NCBI RefSeq assembly: GCF_036370855.1
Contig: NC_088099.1
Location: 28,177,501-28,241,500, forward strand
Direction: 5' to 3'
From: Dromaius novaehollandiae
Taxonomy: Eukaryota; Chordata; Aves; Casuariiformes; Dromaiidae
Length of the DNA stretch: 64,000 bases
In this document: positions 39,701 through 53,800 of the stretch, one piece after another
Layout of the letters: every line of letters starts with the position of its first letter
How positions within the stretch are numbered: position 1 is the first letter of the stretch
The notes under the pieces: model-generated
The model's input: the letters and a program-made list of their open reading frames with translations, nothing else
What the model was told of the DNA's origin: nothing
Databases searched by the model: none
Made by a program: the position numbers and the translations under genes

Positions 39701-42700
39701 AGGAACTCATGTATTGCAGCAGGTGATGTGTTTTCAGAAATATTGCCGTATTTTATGTAATTAAATAACTTTTTCCTTAATTTAGTATGAAAGCTATTTT
39801 ATTTACATTGTTATTTGATGTGTGAAATATCCTGAGAGCATATCTCTGGTTCCTGTGTGGGGATTTTTTTTTCTTCGTTTTACTTTTTTTGTCCTTGCAA
39901 AGATGTCTTTAGCAAAGCTTAAAAAGTTTCAGTTTCCAGCCAAAAAAAATAGATATTACCCATCTAATTAGAAGTGCTAGTGTTTGTGAGTACCTTATTA
40001 AGGATGTTTTTACATGTTAAATACTTCCTTTTTCATTTAGTTCAGTCACAGAACACAGACCCTCTGAAGTCAAAGCAACAGTTGGACTTGGAGCGTGCTC
40101 ACTTCCTAGTTACGCAGGCTTTTGATGAAGATGACAAAGGCAATGCAGAAGAAGCTATAGAGTTGTACACAGAAGCGGTGGAACTCTGTTTGAAAACAGT
40201 ATGTTAAGCTACAAGTTAACTTGGTGGAATTATGTGATGGTAAGAAATTCTTCCACTTACACAAGTAACTGACCCTTAAAGGCTGGCTTAAAAATGGAGT
40301 ACCTGTATTTCCAAAAACTATTTTTGAATCTTTTTTTCCAGTGTTTTTTTAATGTTTCTTCCAATCTTTACAGCGCTGACTAACAGCATAGCATTAAGTT
40401 ATGGGGACTTGTGATTTATTTTCTCTGAACCCCGTTATACTAAAACCTAGAAATAACCTTGGAATGTTTTTTTTTTTTTTCATATTTTGTCTGGGAGCCA
40501 GTGAGACACTAAAACAGAAATTTAAAAACAGTTAAAACTGAAGAAGACAACTTGATAATGTGTCAGCTATTACTTTCTTAATATGATAAAGGAAATAATT
40601 TACGGGAAAACTTTTAGAGTAATACTTTCCAAAAATGTAATGGTCCATTGATGCCAAAACTAGTAAAAATGTTACTCAAATTAATCACTGCTCAACATTA
40701 AAGCTGTTATGAGTGAATTCAGTTCACACTGAAATAAGTGGTACAGACAAATTGACTTGGCCATTATGTGAGTGCTATAGAGTATAATTACAGGTACTGC
40801 TTTTTTCTGTTAAGACCAGTTGCCATAACTAACTCATTATAGGAAGAGCTCACCACCATGATGTAACTCCACCAAGTCTGTTCTTCTTCTTTCTCTTCTG
40901 TTTTTATAATGTAAATATATGTGGGGTATTGGGAGGGGAGCATTCCTGTTGCTACATACCAGGGTAAAACCTTCTATGCTCTGAATTCCTGGTTCTGTGT
41001 AGGCTCAAAAACCCTGCTCATACAGTGTAACCAGACTAAGGGCTCATAAAACTGATGTAGTTCTTCCATTTGATTAGCGGGATCAGAACTTCTTCCATCT
41101 ACTATATAAAACCTATTGTGGTGGTATACTGGTTTTCCTCTGTTATGTTCCTCTTTCTGTTATATCAGTGCATGCAAATATTGCTTACATATATAGTAGC
41201 TAATCTGAAATTAGGTCAAATAACAGGTACTCTTACCTGGTCTTTCATTAGGTGCAGTTACTGGTGAAGTTTCTTTTAATCTCGACTAGCTTATTTTTGA
41301 TAAGATGATTGTAGGCTTTATCCCTCAGGTGGATCAAAAACTACCTCCTTCTTCCCAGAATGAAAGAAGACTGAAGGAATTCTCCTATCCTGAAGCATTG
41401 CTTCTGTCCTGCTTTCTGCTCAGTATATTCAGGTGGAGAGATTTGTCTCTTTACCCTTGAAGTACTTGGAGAGCAGCCATTCCTTTTCTTCTGTGGCTGT
41501 CTCCTGGACAGGTCTGCTGGTGCGCCATCTCTGCTGCTTACCTTCATACATCTTTCAAAGTCTTTTCCAGCCAAGAACCCCTCAGTGTAATTTCACAGAT
41601 CACAAAAAGTAGTCTAGAAAAATCTTACAAAGGGTGTCTCTAGTTTTATTTCACAGGGTGAAACTAGCTTGCCTCTTGTTTTTCCCAGTGGACCTAACTG
41701 ATTGGGAAGAGTGAGTCATGATACAGAGCTAAAACCTGAAACCTGCTTATGGGTGTCACAGGAGAAGCCACACCCCATGTTGTGCTTCTTGCAGACTGCT
41801 TAGCTACACTAGCCATGCTTCACCTGTAAGAAAAACAAAAGTATAAATTGATTGTATGACTAAACTGTTGTGGCTGACTACCCAACTGATAATAGAAGTT
41901 AGTGCTCTTAATACCTGTTTTGGTGCCCTGTCATAGATAATTTTATGCCTTAGATGTGCAAGAACAATATTTTTAACTTGGAAGCAGATTTTTCTTTTAA
42001 TGAAGAAAAACCTCCAAGTTTATTTTATTTTCTCTTATTTTTCCATGATTATTTTTGACTCATGGTGGGGGGGGGGGGGAAGGAGGGGAAGGAATTGGAA
42101 TGCACCTAATTTCGGTAATGTTTTAACATAATGTGTTTTGCCTTCTTCCTGACATAGTTTTAATATGGTTAATTCTTCTGGCAGACTTTTTACGTATGCA
42201 GTGTTTCTCATGCTCAAGCATTTTAAATATTACTTTCATTCTGTGAATAGTCACTAGAACAGCAAAATGATACTCATTTACTTAGTATGCTTTTTATGCC
42301 AACATTAAAAACCCGTATCTATTAATTTCAAGGAAGAATTGGAAAAATAGCTAATTACTGTTTTATGCTGTAACTTACAAGTTTGAAATTTGACAAACTG
42401 ATTTCTTTTTTAACCTGGCTTTTTTCAATGTGTAGCTTTTTCTTTTGTATTTAAGGCTACTGAAACTTCAGAAACCGGCCTTCAGTCAAAACTAAAACAG
42501 CTGGCTCGACAAGCACTGGATAGGTGAGTATAGCCAACATTAGCATAAGTATTTGCTATCAAGATTTAACGCACCCTATGAACTGGATTATCTAATCCAG
42601 TCTGTCTGTTTTGTGCCGTAAAGAGCATGGATTCTGGCTAGAAGCAGCTTGTGTAGTGTTCTTCTGGTAGCTAGCTACTAGTTGCTATACAGCTGAAAAA

Positions 42701-45700
42701 GTAACTTGTGTCAGTCCTCTGGGGACCTTGGGACGTGCCAAATTAGGGAGAGACGGTGTATTTTTTAGTGCCGATGCACCGCTTCAGTCTCCACAGATAC
42801 AACTCGTAATAGTGTGTTATAATTTTTGGCTTTTATAAAGATGTCAAATTCAGGCAAGCACTATGTCAGCATCTCTTCATAGTGATGACACCTTGGAAAC
42901 TGGAAAATGTTTAGCTTAAAGGTGGCAGTGTAATTGTAAGGGTAGATCTACTGATTTGTGTGTCTAAAACCAGTTACATGAATGCAAGTTCAGTATAACT
43001 CCTTTTAAATTAGATATATAATGGGGGTTAGAATACTAGTCTCTGTGCTTTTTCGGTATAAGCTGCTTTTGAGCACGTTTCAGTCTGTGTTCAAGAACAA
43101 TATATTGATTCGTATACATGTGACTATCCATCATCTTAATGCAGCAAAAAATATACACAATCTTCAAGCAGTTGAACTGCAAGTCATATGCTGATTTGTG
43201 AGAATGGCAGTGGGGCTTTACAGGTGTGGTAGCTGCTAGACAAATTAAAACCTGAAACCCTGAGAGGAAGCAACACAGTAGGAGATGCTGAAGCCAATAT
43301 TAACAGTCTGTTCCTGGCTGATAGCAAAGTGGGGGAGGCAGTTAGGAATTTGTTTTTGTTTCCTGTTTGTGAATTGTTTTAAAAGGAGTTTTCTCTCTCT
43401 GGATTTCAGTGGTCTTACTCTGAGATTCCAGATAATGAACACTTGCATGTATTCTCTTACTAGCATAACTTTTAATTTTAAAGGTGACAAATCTAATGAG
43501 TTCTGTCAAAAGTAGCTTATAAGTGAGTTACAAATGCTGTATTTTTATTGACTCTATAACAGGAAAATAAAGAGGTACTGGCATTCGGAATTTTCTGAAC
43601 ATTTATCTTCAATCTATATTGTTCATGAATTGATTTTCTCCGGATAAGCAGTATCGGGCCAAGTGGGCGTTTGTTCATCTAATTTAACATATGTAGGAGC
43701 ATGAAATAGCAAATAAATAATTGAACCATAACCATATGTTTAATGTTGTTGTAAACAGAATGTGTTTTTTGTTTTAGAGCAGAGGCACTTAAGGAATCTA
43801 TGTCAAAGTCATCTCAGAAGGAGAAGTCAACTGTAGTTAAACCGAATCAGCCAGTCAGAACATTCTTTCCATTGGGACCTGATTTTTCTTTAAATGATAA
43901 ACCACAGACAATCAGAGCAGTACAAGCTAGTGAATCTCAAGGTCAGAGATACACTGCAGAGGAGATTGAAGTACTCAGGTGAGATGAGGACAACTTTTCT
44001 CAAGTGTTACCATTTGTGCAAGTGTAACACAATACATTGAAGCAGCATGAGTATGAGGTGCATAAACAGAGGGTTGCAAAACTGTCTCTTACAAACCCCA
44101 TTGCTGCTATTTTCTACACATTAATAAATTCTAGTATTCTCTTTGGTGATGTAATTATTGTCTTTTATTCACATAGTGCATTTTCTAGAGTGTGTGATAC
44201 TCTTTTAAAAGAGAGGTAAAAGATGACTTGGGAAGTCTATTTAGATAAATGAATACATTTTTAAATGCGAGTTCTAGACTTAAAAAAAAAGGTGTGTAGC
44301 TGATAATCATTTTTCTGCAGAGTCACGGTGATTTGTCCACAAGTATGCACTTGCAGGATTAGTGATCAAGGCATCAAGTACTGCACATTTCAAGACCAAA
44401 TAAGTACAATGCTTGTTTCCTTTTCAAGAGGTAGAGTGCTTTCTGTCTTCAGAGGCACTGTATCTTTGTAGTTTTTAAACATTAAATTCTGTTGTTATCT
44501 CCTGGGGCTTAGTCTTTGAAAGATGATAGATAGGTTTGTAACTATATTTTTCTCTTATGACTCGCAGAAAGACTTCGAAAATTAATGGTATTGAATATGT
44601 CCCATTCATGAGTGTTGATCTGAGGGAACGTTTTGCCTTCCCTATGCCGTTTTCGTAAGTGCTATTCAATTACTAAACCTGCACTTGTTTTTATTTCCAA
44701 AACTTTTCCATATCCCATACAGTTATGCTTTCTCTTTTAGAACTTCAAATTTTTTAAGTAGGATTTTAATCATAATTCAGGTCAGGATATTTAGATACTA
44801 CCACTTACTTTTCCAGGCTGATCTTAGGACTGTTTAGTGTGACCTGATCCTGCTCTGTAGGGCTTTTGGTGTTGTGGCCTGTAAGGGGAGCATTAGTTTT
44901 GGCTCCTTGGAGTACTGGACTGGGCTGGCAATTCGGGTCCATTCCCTAACTCTGCTGCCTCCCAGTCAATTTAGTTCCCTCTGCCTCAGGTATCCCATGT
45001 GTAAAATGAAACTGATAACCCTTTCCTCTGCGAAGGATTATGCAGAGGAAGAGTACTATTTAACTGCTAGGCTTTACTCATGAGCAGTGATACAGGTTCA
45101 GATCACATAGACATAGTAGACAAAGACACCTCTTTTTTCTTTAGTTTTCTACTAAAGGCTTGTCAATCGAACAAGTTCATTATTTTCAGGACCAAGGGAA
45201 CTTTTTAATATTAATTCATTGTCTGCAAGTAAATAGGAAAAATTGGGTTTCTGCTTGTGTAGTCTTACATGAAGGAAGCGCTCAGGTTTTATTTCATGAT
45301 TTTACTGGCTTTTGCTTTTTTACCCCAAATCATCAACTTTACAGCATTGTTCTTTGCAGTTGTTTTATACTTGTGTATACAAAGCTGTGCAACTGTTTTG
45401 CATGTTTTCTGCTATGTATCAGTTATGTAAGATGTACCATGAGAAGTTTTTTCTGAGCTGCTGTTGATTTATTGATACTTCTCCTTTCTTAAATCTAGTG
45501 ATAAATGTGGCAAGTTACCATTATCCCCCAAACAGAAAGCAATGTTTGCCAAGTGGGTGCGACCAGATGATCTAACAAATAACCCTACGATGATTTATAC
45601 TGTATCAAGTTTCAGCATAAAGCAGGTAAGTTGTTCCTAAAGAGAAGTGTATGCTGTTTGAGTTTGTTGCAGACAGTATGGGACCTTCTAAAGGTGAAAA

Positions 45701-47794
45701 GGAATACTTGTTCAAAAAAGAACCCCTAAGTGTGAGAGCGCTTTTCTTGACCCTCTTAAGGACAAATAAGTAAATCAGTAAATAATATCATGCTAGATTC
45801 TGTGTGTTTTGTAGTTATGACAACAGACATGTTAACAGTAGAAATGAAAACCAGAATCTGAATTCCAGCAAAAATCCTTTTTTCCGAGAGCAGTGGTAAA
45901 GTTAGCATCAAAAATAGTAAGGCATACCCCTGTGGTAAATTCTTCTCTTAATTTATTGCATGTGAAAAATATTGGGCAAGATTTTCTACTTTTTAGTTGA
46001 CAGGAAGTGGAGTAGCCCATTAAGAATAGTGGAAACATCTTGTTTAACGTTAAGTTGCATAATGGGCCAAGTTATTCTGACATCCACAACAGATCCTGTC
46101 ATTTGAATCCGGCTTATGTTGCACAGTGTGTTTTGGAAAGGTGGGTTTAAGTATATGAGGATGGTGAAGTGAGATATCTGCACTTTTCTCTGGTTGTCTT
46201 TAGTAAATCTTTTAATTCTGCCTTGCTCTGTTGGGCCCTAGTGTTGAGCAAGCATACTTTTCCTGCCTCTTTAGTAGTAGCTTTGCTTCTCTTGGGTCAA
46301 ATTCCTTCCCTTTTGAAGGGAACTACTAAATGACAACTTTCCTTCCCTTCCCACACATTGCATTTGTCTTTCAATATCTAAATATTAGTAAATGCCCTTG
46401 CTATTTTCTTGTATTTACAGACAATAGTGTCAGATTGTTCGTTTGTGGCATCACTAGCTATCAGTGCAGCATATGAAAGAAGATACAACAAAAAATTGAT
46501 TACGAGGTAAATAGCTGTCCTTTCTAAGATTTTGTCAGACTTAATACTGCCAAATCTTTGAAGTATGTTTTACGGGGGTGATGTTTAAACTGATGTCTGT
46601 TAAACTTGCTCTTGATCACATGCAGTTTTTCTAATTAAGTCAAAGTAAAAATATTTGGATTAGTATTCTCAGCTTTCATTAATTTTGGCTGAGGTTCTAC
46701 ATCCCTATCGTTGGACAGGTCAGTAAACATAACTTAGCGTTTGTTTTCCTCTTCCCTTGTCTGGGATTCATGTGGCTTTAGCACATGAAAGTGAAGACAA
46801 CTTTATGTAGATATGTAATGCAGACTTAAGAGTCTAATTGTAGATACACTTTTAGGGAGAATAAATAGTTTGGAGGGTTTTTTATTTTTTTTTCTTTCTT
46901 AATAGAAATTTTACTTACAGTGCTTTATACACCTGTTTTCCTACTTTGCTATGCCAACTGCTGTGCAACAGATGGTCCGTCTTGCATGTTGTTGTACAAT
47001 TAATGTTAACAACGCTATCACAATACCACTTAACTAGAGTCCTGTGATAAGTTTAGCACAGGTTTGACAGACTGTCTGTGAGGAGCCCATTGCAAGACCA
47101 GTCTGCAAATGTTGTTTCTGGAATTTTTGTTTTAACCCATACTATTTAGAGGTGGATGTGGGTATGGGTCTTGTGGGGTTTTATCGTTTGGGGTTTTTTT
47201 TGGGGGGTCCGGGGGGGAGCGATGACTTCTGTACTATCTCCCTGTTGGTCATATCTTTGACTTATCAGTTGTACAAATACTATATTTGCACTACAGCTAT
47301 AGAAATACAGTTTGTTTAATAGTAAGATACAGTTACTTGCCTTGCTTCTGCTGGAGGAACAGTTAGGTTAATTGTGTTCTTCCTGTTACTCTGTTATGTA
47401 GAGAAATGCAGCAAAAGTAAGGTCTGAAAAATAAAATTTAGTTAAACATCATTGACATTTTTACTAAATTTGAGTAGCTCTTTTTTGTGAAATTATAAAT
47501 TCCAGAAACAGTCCATGTTAATCCAACTCAATATCAGTCTTTGTGTACATACAGCCCAGTCATTTACGTCATAACTTTCTCTTTTTTTTTTTTTTCCAAC
47601 AGTATAATTTACCCTCAGAATAAGAAAGGTGAACCAGAGTATAATCCATGTGGAAAATACATGGTGAAACTTCATATCAACGGTGTTCCTAGAAAGGTAA
47701 ATGATCTCGGGGAAACTGAGACTGCTTAAGCTGTATATTTTAATGATTTACTCTGCTTCACTGTGAAGTTGTGCTTATCTAGCAAAAACTTTGA

Positions 47795-47839
<45 letters not shown>

Positions 47840-50800
47840 AAAACAGTGCTCAATTGTTATACCTTTTGGGTTTCATTCTGGTTATGCAGTAGGTAACAGA
47901 CTGTGGGTATTTTTTCTGCAGACATACCCTGGAATAACCTTACTCACTTATGTTAAACTCACAACATTTCCTTACAGTGCTTAGAGGAATTATGAAACTA
48001 ATACAGGAGAAATTAAAAAAGGGGGGGGGGTTTAACTCATTACCACTGTATAAATTTGTGGAGCATTTTCATTTGGGGTGCAAATAATTCCCTTTTTACC
48101 CCATGTCAGAAAAGAAGTAATAGAACTAGAAAAGGTCCAGAGAGGGACATCCAGGAAGAGTGTAGGTATTGAATGACCACAAAGGAATGACTAAATTGAC
48201 CAAAGGTTTTTCATAAGGAGAAGAGATGTCTGACGGGGTATGACAGAACTTCATAAACTCAAGAACACCTTTACTTTCTTCTCAGTATAACAAATAGGGG
48301 CATAAATAACATATTTCTTCGCATGATACTTAACTGTACTCATTGTTGCAGATGATGAAGGTTTATGAGATTTCAAAAATTGAGTGGCTGTATTCATGGG
48401 GAAAAAAAGCCATCAGAGGCTATTAAATTCCTTCTATTATTTCCTGACTTGAAAAATTCTACAATCTGAAAGTGTGTTTCAGGGAATTATCATATATGTA
48501 CTCACCCTGCTCTTAATACTCTTTCTGAAATATCTACTATTGGTTGCTGTCCAAGACAGGTTGTTAGGCTGAACAGCCATTTGTTCTTGTGTGAATAGGA
48601 TTATCCATCCTTCCATATGTAGCACTTGAACAGAAAATGTGCTTTCTTAGTAGTGTGTATTGGTGACAGACAAATGTCAATGTAAAACTGAAATACCTGT
48701 TCTGGGAAATGATTTCAGACTATTGCAAATACAATAGTAACAATCTATTAATAATGTTGAGCATATTCTACCTAATTTAAAGGAGAAATGTTAATACTTT
48801 CACAATCGCTGCTTTGATAATTTTTTTTTCTTTCCAGAGAGAAAAAAATTTAAATCTGGAACTAGAGACTATGAAAGTGATGTGACATATAGTTCGTTTC
48901 CCTTTAGATAAATAACCGTTTATTTTTCTGCCAGCTACAGAGCACAGTCTGTGCTCTGTTTCCTAATTAGGTGAGGGATATTGTTAGGCTTTTCTCTACT
49001 TTTTTTCATGCTGGTAATTACACTGAACTCTACTCTGGCTACCTCTTTCAATAGATGCTAAAGCAGTTTACAAAAGACTATTGTCATCACCCCCATTTTA
49101 CATAAGGGAAATTGAGGCACGTGATCACAGCTCACCCAGTGACCAGTGAAAGAGCTGGCAATAGAATTTACTTTGTTCATTAGGCCAAACTACGGCAGGA
49201 TTGAGAGAGGTATTCACATCTAAGGAAAAATGGTCAGGTCTGGTTGTGTGTCAGATGTTGTATGTTAATGAAATTCTGGTTTTACTATCTTTTTGAAATA
49301 TTTTTAAAATACATTATTATCTTTATGATGATTTTCATGTGTTTTATTTTGCACAGGTTATCATAGATGACCAGTTACCTGTTGACCATAATGGAGAACT
49401 TCTCTGCTCTTATTCTAACAATAAAAATGAGTTATGGGTATCATTAATAGAAAAGGCTTACATGAAGGTAATGGGAGGATATGATTTTCCTGGATCAAAT
49501 TCTGTAAGTACTGGATTATTTCTAGCAGAGGCAAAAAATTCCTTTTAAATAATTTCAGATCAAAAAATTTTCTTTCTAGTGAAGTCTAAGTGAATTGCTT
49601 GCAGAGATGAACATCGGTTTTGGGGGTGGGTTTTTTTGTTGTTTTTGTTTTTTTAACAAATGTGTTTGTATGCACTTAACTGTGCTTGATCAGATAGATT
49701 CCATCAAAGTAGAGTAATAGGCAATTCTTGCTCATTAGGAGGGAGTCAGCTAGGAAAGGAACAGAGTAATTGGTTAGTCCTTCCATGTACATAGTGGGAA
49801 TAGGTATGTGGGTCTGTGAAATTTACCATTTACAAGATTGTTCCACTCATTTATATAAATATGAAATATGTTCATGTAATACGGCTACTAAAGAAAAAGT
49901 CATAATGGCGCAGCTAGGCTGACATGCAAAATATTCTTTTAAAAGCCTATTTTACTGAAATGAGTAGACCGTATAATTTTCATTCATTGCTTAGGAAGTA
50001 TTTCTGATTTTTCATTCCAACTTTTTAAAAACTTTAACAGTATATTTTTGATTTCCTGATGCTGTTTGCATTCTAGATGGTATCTTGATAATCACATTCA
50101 CTGAAGGTATTCTAGGTAATCACCTTCTGAAATATGATTATCAAGGCAAATATGGCCTTGTAAAAGAGGTAATCGTAGCATATATTTTCATGTATGTTTA
50201 TCTCAGTGTTGGGCTACTTTGTTTTGGAGAAGAGAGAAGGTGGTGACACGAAATAGCTTGGTGTATTCTCTCTGTCCTCCTCTAACTTGCTGTCCAGAAA
50301 AACAGCTTTACTCGTGCCACTTAATTCTCACCACGACCCCACCTGCCCCCTCTGCTTTTGATTATTATGGCTTCTGTGTATAAGCAAAGAATTACCTACT
50401 GGCTGTATTGTATTTGTAGTTCCTGAAGTTCCCACCTACCGGTAATAGTCACTGATACTTGAAGCATTTATAGTCTCTGCTTTTGCTTTGAGGAGTACAG
50501 AAGAAAAGAAGGGGGAGGAAGTAACATTTAATGAATATGAAATGGAGAGATTAAAGCCTTTTTTTTTTTTTTTTTGAAAAGCATGCCAGTGTTAGCTTTA
50601 CCAAGAAGAATAAAGAACCCCTATCCTGAGCCTTAGAATAAAACTTAAATAATTAAAAGTGCATGTATAATAGCAAGGTTCCAAATAGTACTTCTGAGAA
50701 TATACTTTAGAAGTCCATGAATCAAAGAAATAAATAGAACACATCATAGAATTGAACATGGTTAATCATTTTCTTATTTTCTTATGCATGCATCGCTCTG

Positions 50801-53800
50801 AAATTCCAGTACATTAGTTTGCTTCATCAGTTCACTTTCAAGCGTATGCTTGATTTCTTTCAAGGCACTCTTATAATTTATTTACAGGCATCATATGCTT
50901 ATAGACGGGTTATCTATTATGCTTTCATTGAATGCTTGCATTTCAGAATATCGATCTCCATGCACTGACTGGTTGGATACCTGAAAGGATTGCTATGCAC
51001 TCTGACAATCAAGCTTTCAATAAAGATAATACTTTCAGAATGCTTTATCAGAGGTAGAAGTTTGTTCTTTCCTAAATAATCAAAATGCTTGTTGTGCAGT
51101 AGCTGAGTTACCAATATAAAAGCAGTACAATCACCACAGATCCTTTGCTAGCATTGTGGTACTACCACAAATTCCGCTTTATAGCTGCTACATAGGCTTT
51201 CTGGAAGAAAAAAATTGAGGTATTGGTGTCTTTGATAGAATCAAAGATTAAAAGGTTTGAGGAATTTTTTTGAGATATAACTTTTATTCCTTGCTTTTGA
51301 AGAAGAAAAATAGCCCATTTCTTCAGTTACCAGTTGATGAAGAAAATGGAATATGAAGTCAGAGGAGAGCAGGTTGGAAGCAGTGTAAAAGTTAAATATG
51401 TTAAAAAGCAGGAGGAGATGTAGGCAGAGCTTTTCCCAGAACTTTGGCATTGAACTGCTGACATTATGGAAGCAGATGGGGTATGGTATTTCTAATCATA
51501 TCACAAAGTCTTGGTAAATACATCCTGTTAGTAAATCTCTTGGAGAAGTGCAGTACAGAAAGTCTCAAAACTGCAATACTGATTTTCAGATCTACCATAA
51601 CAATCCTACTTATGGTAAAAGATGCCAGTGTAACTTACAAATTTCAGCTAGCAAGTGCTTTGACTTTCTTCAAAACTGTCTGGTTTGTGCAGCCAGTTTC
51701 TCATTTCAAGGACATCGAAGGGGGTATTCTATTGACTGAAGCCACCTACATTCATGATGAAAGAGCGTGACTGTACATTTCTACAGTGCTGTCTTCAGTA
51801 GGTTAGGAATTCTCAGTTGTTTGTTATGGACTTTTCAGACATTCTGGCATTGTAGTTGGTGATTGCACTTTGGATGAGATCTAGCCATAATAGCATCACT
51901 ATTATGTTAGTCTGTGCTAGACTGAAAATGAGTCAGTCCACAGTCCAGTGACTCTGCAAGCTGTCTAGTGTCCCTGAGTATGGATTTTTATTCACTTATT
52001 TATTATTATTATTATGTTTTAAGACATTGGAACTATCAGTTGAGACCCTGTCCCTCTGTTGAGGGACACAAAACCTTTGTGTAAACTCCTACAAGAATAC
52101 AGAAGCATACGCTTCTCATTTTTCAGGTTTTGGCAAACTTCCTCAAAATCATTGGGGGTACTGGAATTATTAATTTGCTTAAATAACACGATTAGCTAAG
52201 TGTTGATGAAACCACATTTGTGATCAGCTGAAGATCTGTAAAGCAAATCTTTAACAGATGACACATTGAATTTCAGGTTTGACAAACACTGCTTTTATTG
52301 TACAATGAAAGACAAACACTGCTTTTATTGTATAATGAAAATAGTCATTTTTCACTTAAAGCCTACACTTTAATACTGAAGGGATATAATTCCACTTTCT
52401 CAAGCTTTCTCAGGAGTGACTTCTGCTTACAAAAGAAAAAAAAATCATATTCCAGTTTTTATAAGGCAGAATCTCAGTAATGGGAAATGTAAAAACACAC
52501 CATTACAGTGTCTGGCAAATGTTAGTTTACAAGTGCTAAAATCTAAATTAAGCTATTTTTTGCCTCTTTTTGAACAGATTTCACAAAGGAGATGTTCTTA
52601 TTACAACAGCAACAGGGGTGATGTCTGAAGAGGAAGGAGAAAAATGGGGTTTAGTTCCAACCCATGCATATGCAGTCTTGGATATAAGAGAATATAAGGT
52701 ATCAAGTAAAACAAAATATGTTTTCAAATGCCTATTCGAGACCTGTGTGCAATGGGTATCTACTTACTTACTTATTTATTCCCCCCCCCGTCAATGGCTC
52801 ATATGGTTTACTGTATCTGGACTTCATTGGGAAATTCCAGAAAGCTTTATAATACTATATTTTCTTAAGCTATTGGTTCATATGCCATGTTCATATAAAT
52901 ACAAAATTATCATGATGAGTTCAACAGTTCTATTTTGCATTTCTTTAGGGCCTTCGATTCCTTCAGTTGAAAAACCCTTGGAGCCACTTACGTTGGAAGG
53001 GACGATACAGTGAAAATGACACACGAAACTGGACCCCAGATCTACAAAAATACTTAAACTTTGATCCTAGAACAGCTCAGAAAATAGACAATGGTAATAA
53101 GGTTAAAAATCACTGTGTATTCAGATAATATTGATTTCTGTGGTTTATCTCTGCAGTAAACTGGAAAAAGAAGTGTAAGCAGGAGGGGGGAGGGTGAGGG
53201 TAAAACAAATACTAGAAACTAAATAGTCCAAAACTTCAGGGAGCATGTGCATATTTTAAACCATGATTTCAGGTTTGACTGGGTTTAATCTGGACAATTT
53301 AATATATTTCAAATTCAGTGGCAAGAAATTACATCTTAGCTTAGGCATTTCTATCTTAGTATCTTGGGGAGAGTTCAGTGCAAAGATAACGTACCAAGAA
53401 TGTACTTTGTAATGCCGCTTTTTAATATGTGAATAGACTTTTCTACATTTTTTTTGCTGCATGGGTTTGTTAGTGGCAGGGCAGACTGCTAACAGTTTCC
53501 AAGTTCTGCAGAAGCTGCTTTTTAAATTCAAAAGAGAAGTTGGTTCTGTTTCTGGTATCCTAGTTGCTGTTTGTTTATCTTTGGCAAGAGAGCCTTTTGT
53601 TTGGTGCCACTTACCTTGACAACAATAAGTCCCATGCAAATATGTAAGGAAAACTTTTATTTAAATACAAGTATAGCAGCCTTAGCTTTGTGATAGTAAA
53701 GAGAGATTAGCTCATTATTTAGTTGGTGGTTCAATTAGTAAGTAATTACGTTTGTAAAAACTAGTCATAAATTTATATAAAATTACCTTAATGATTTTAA

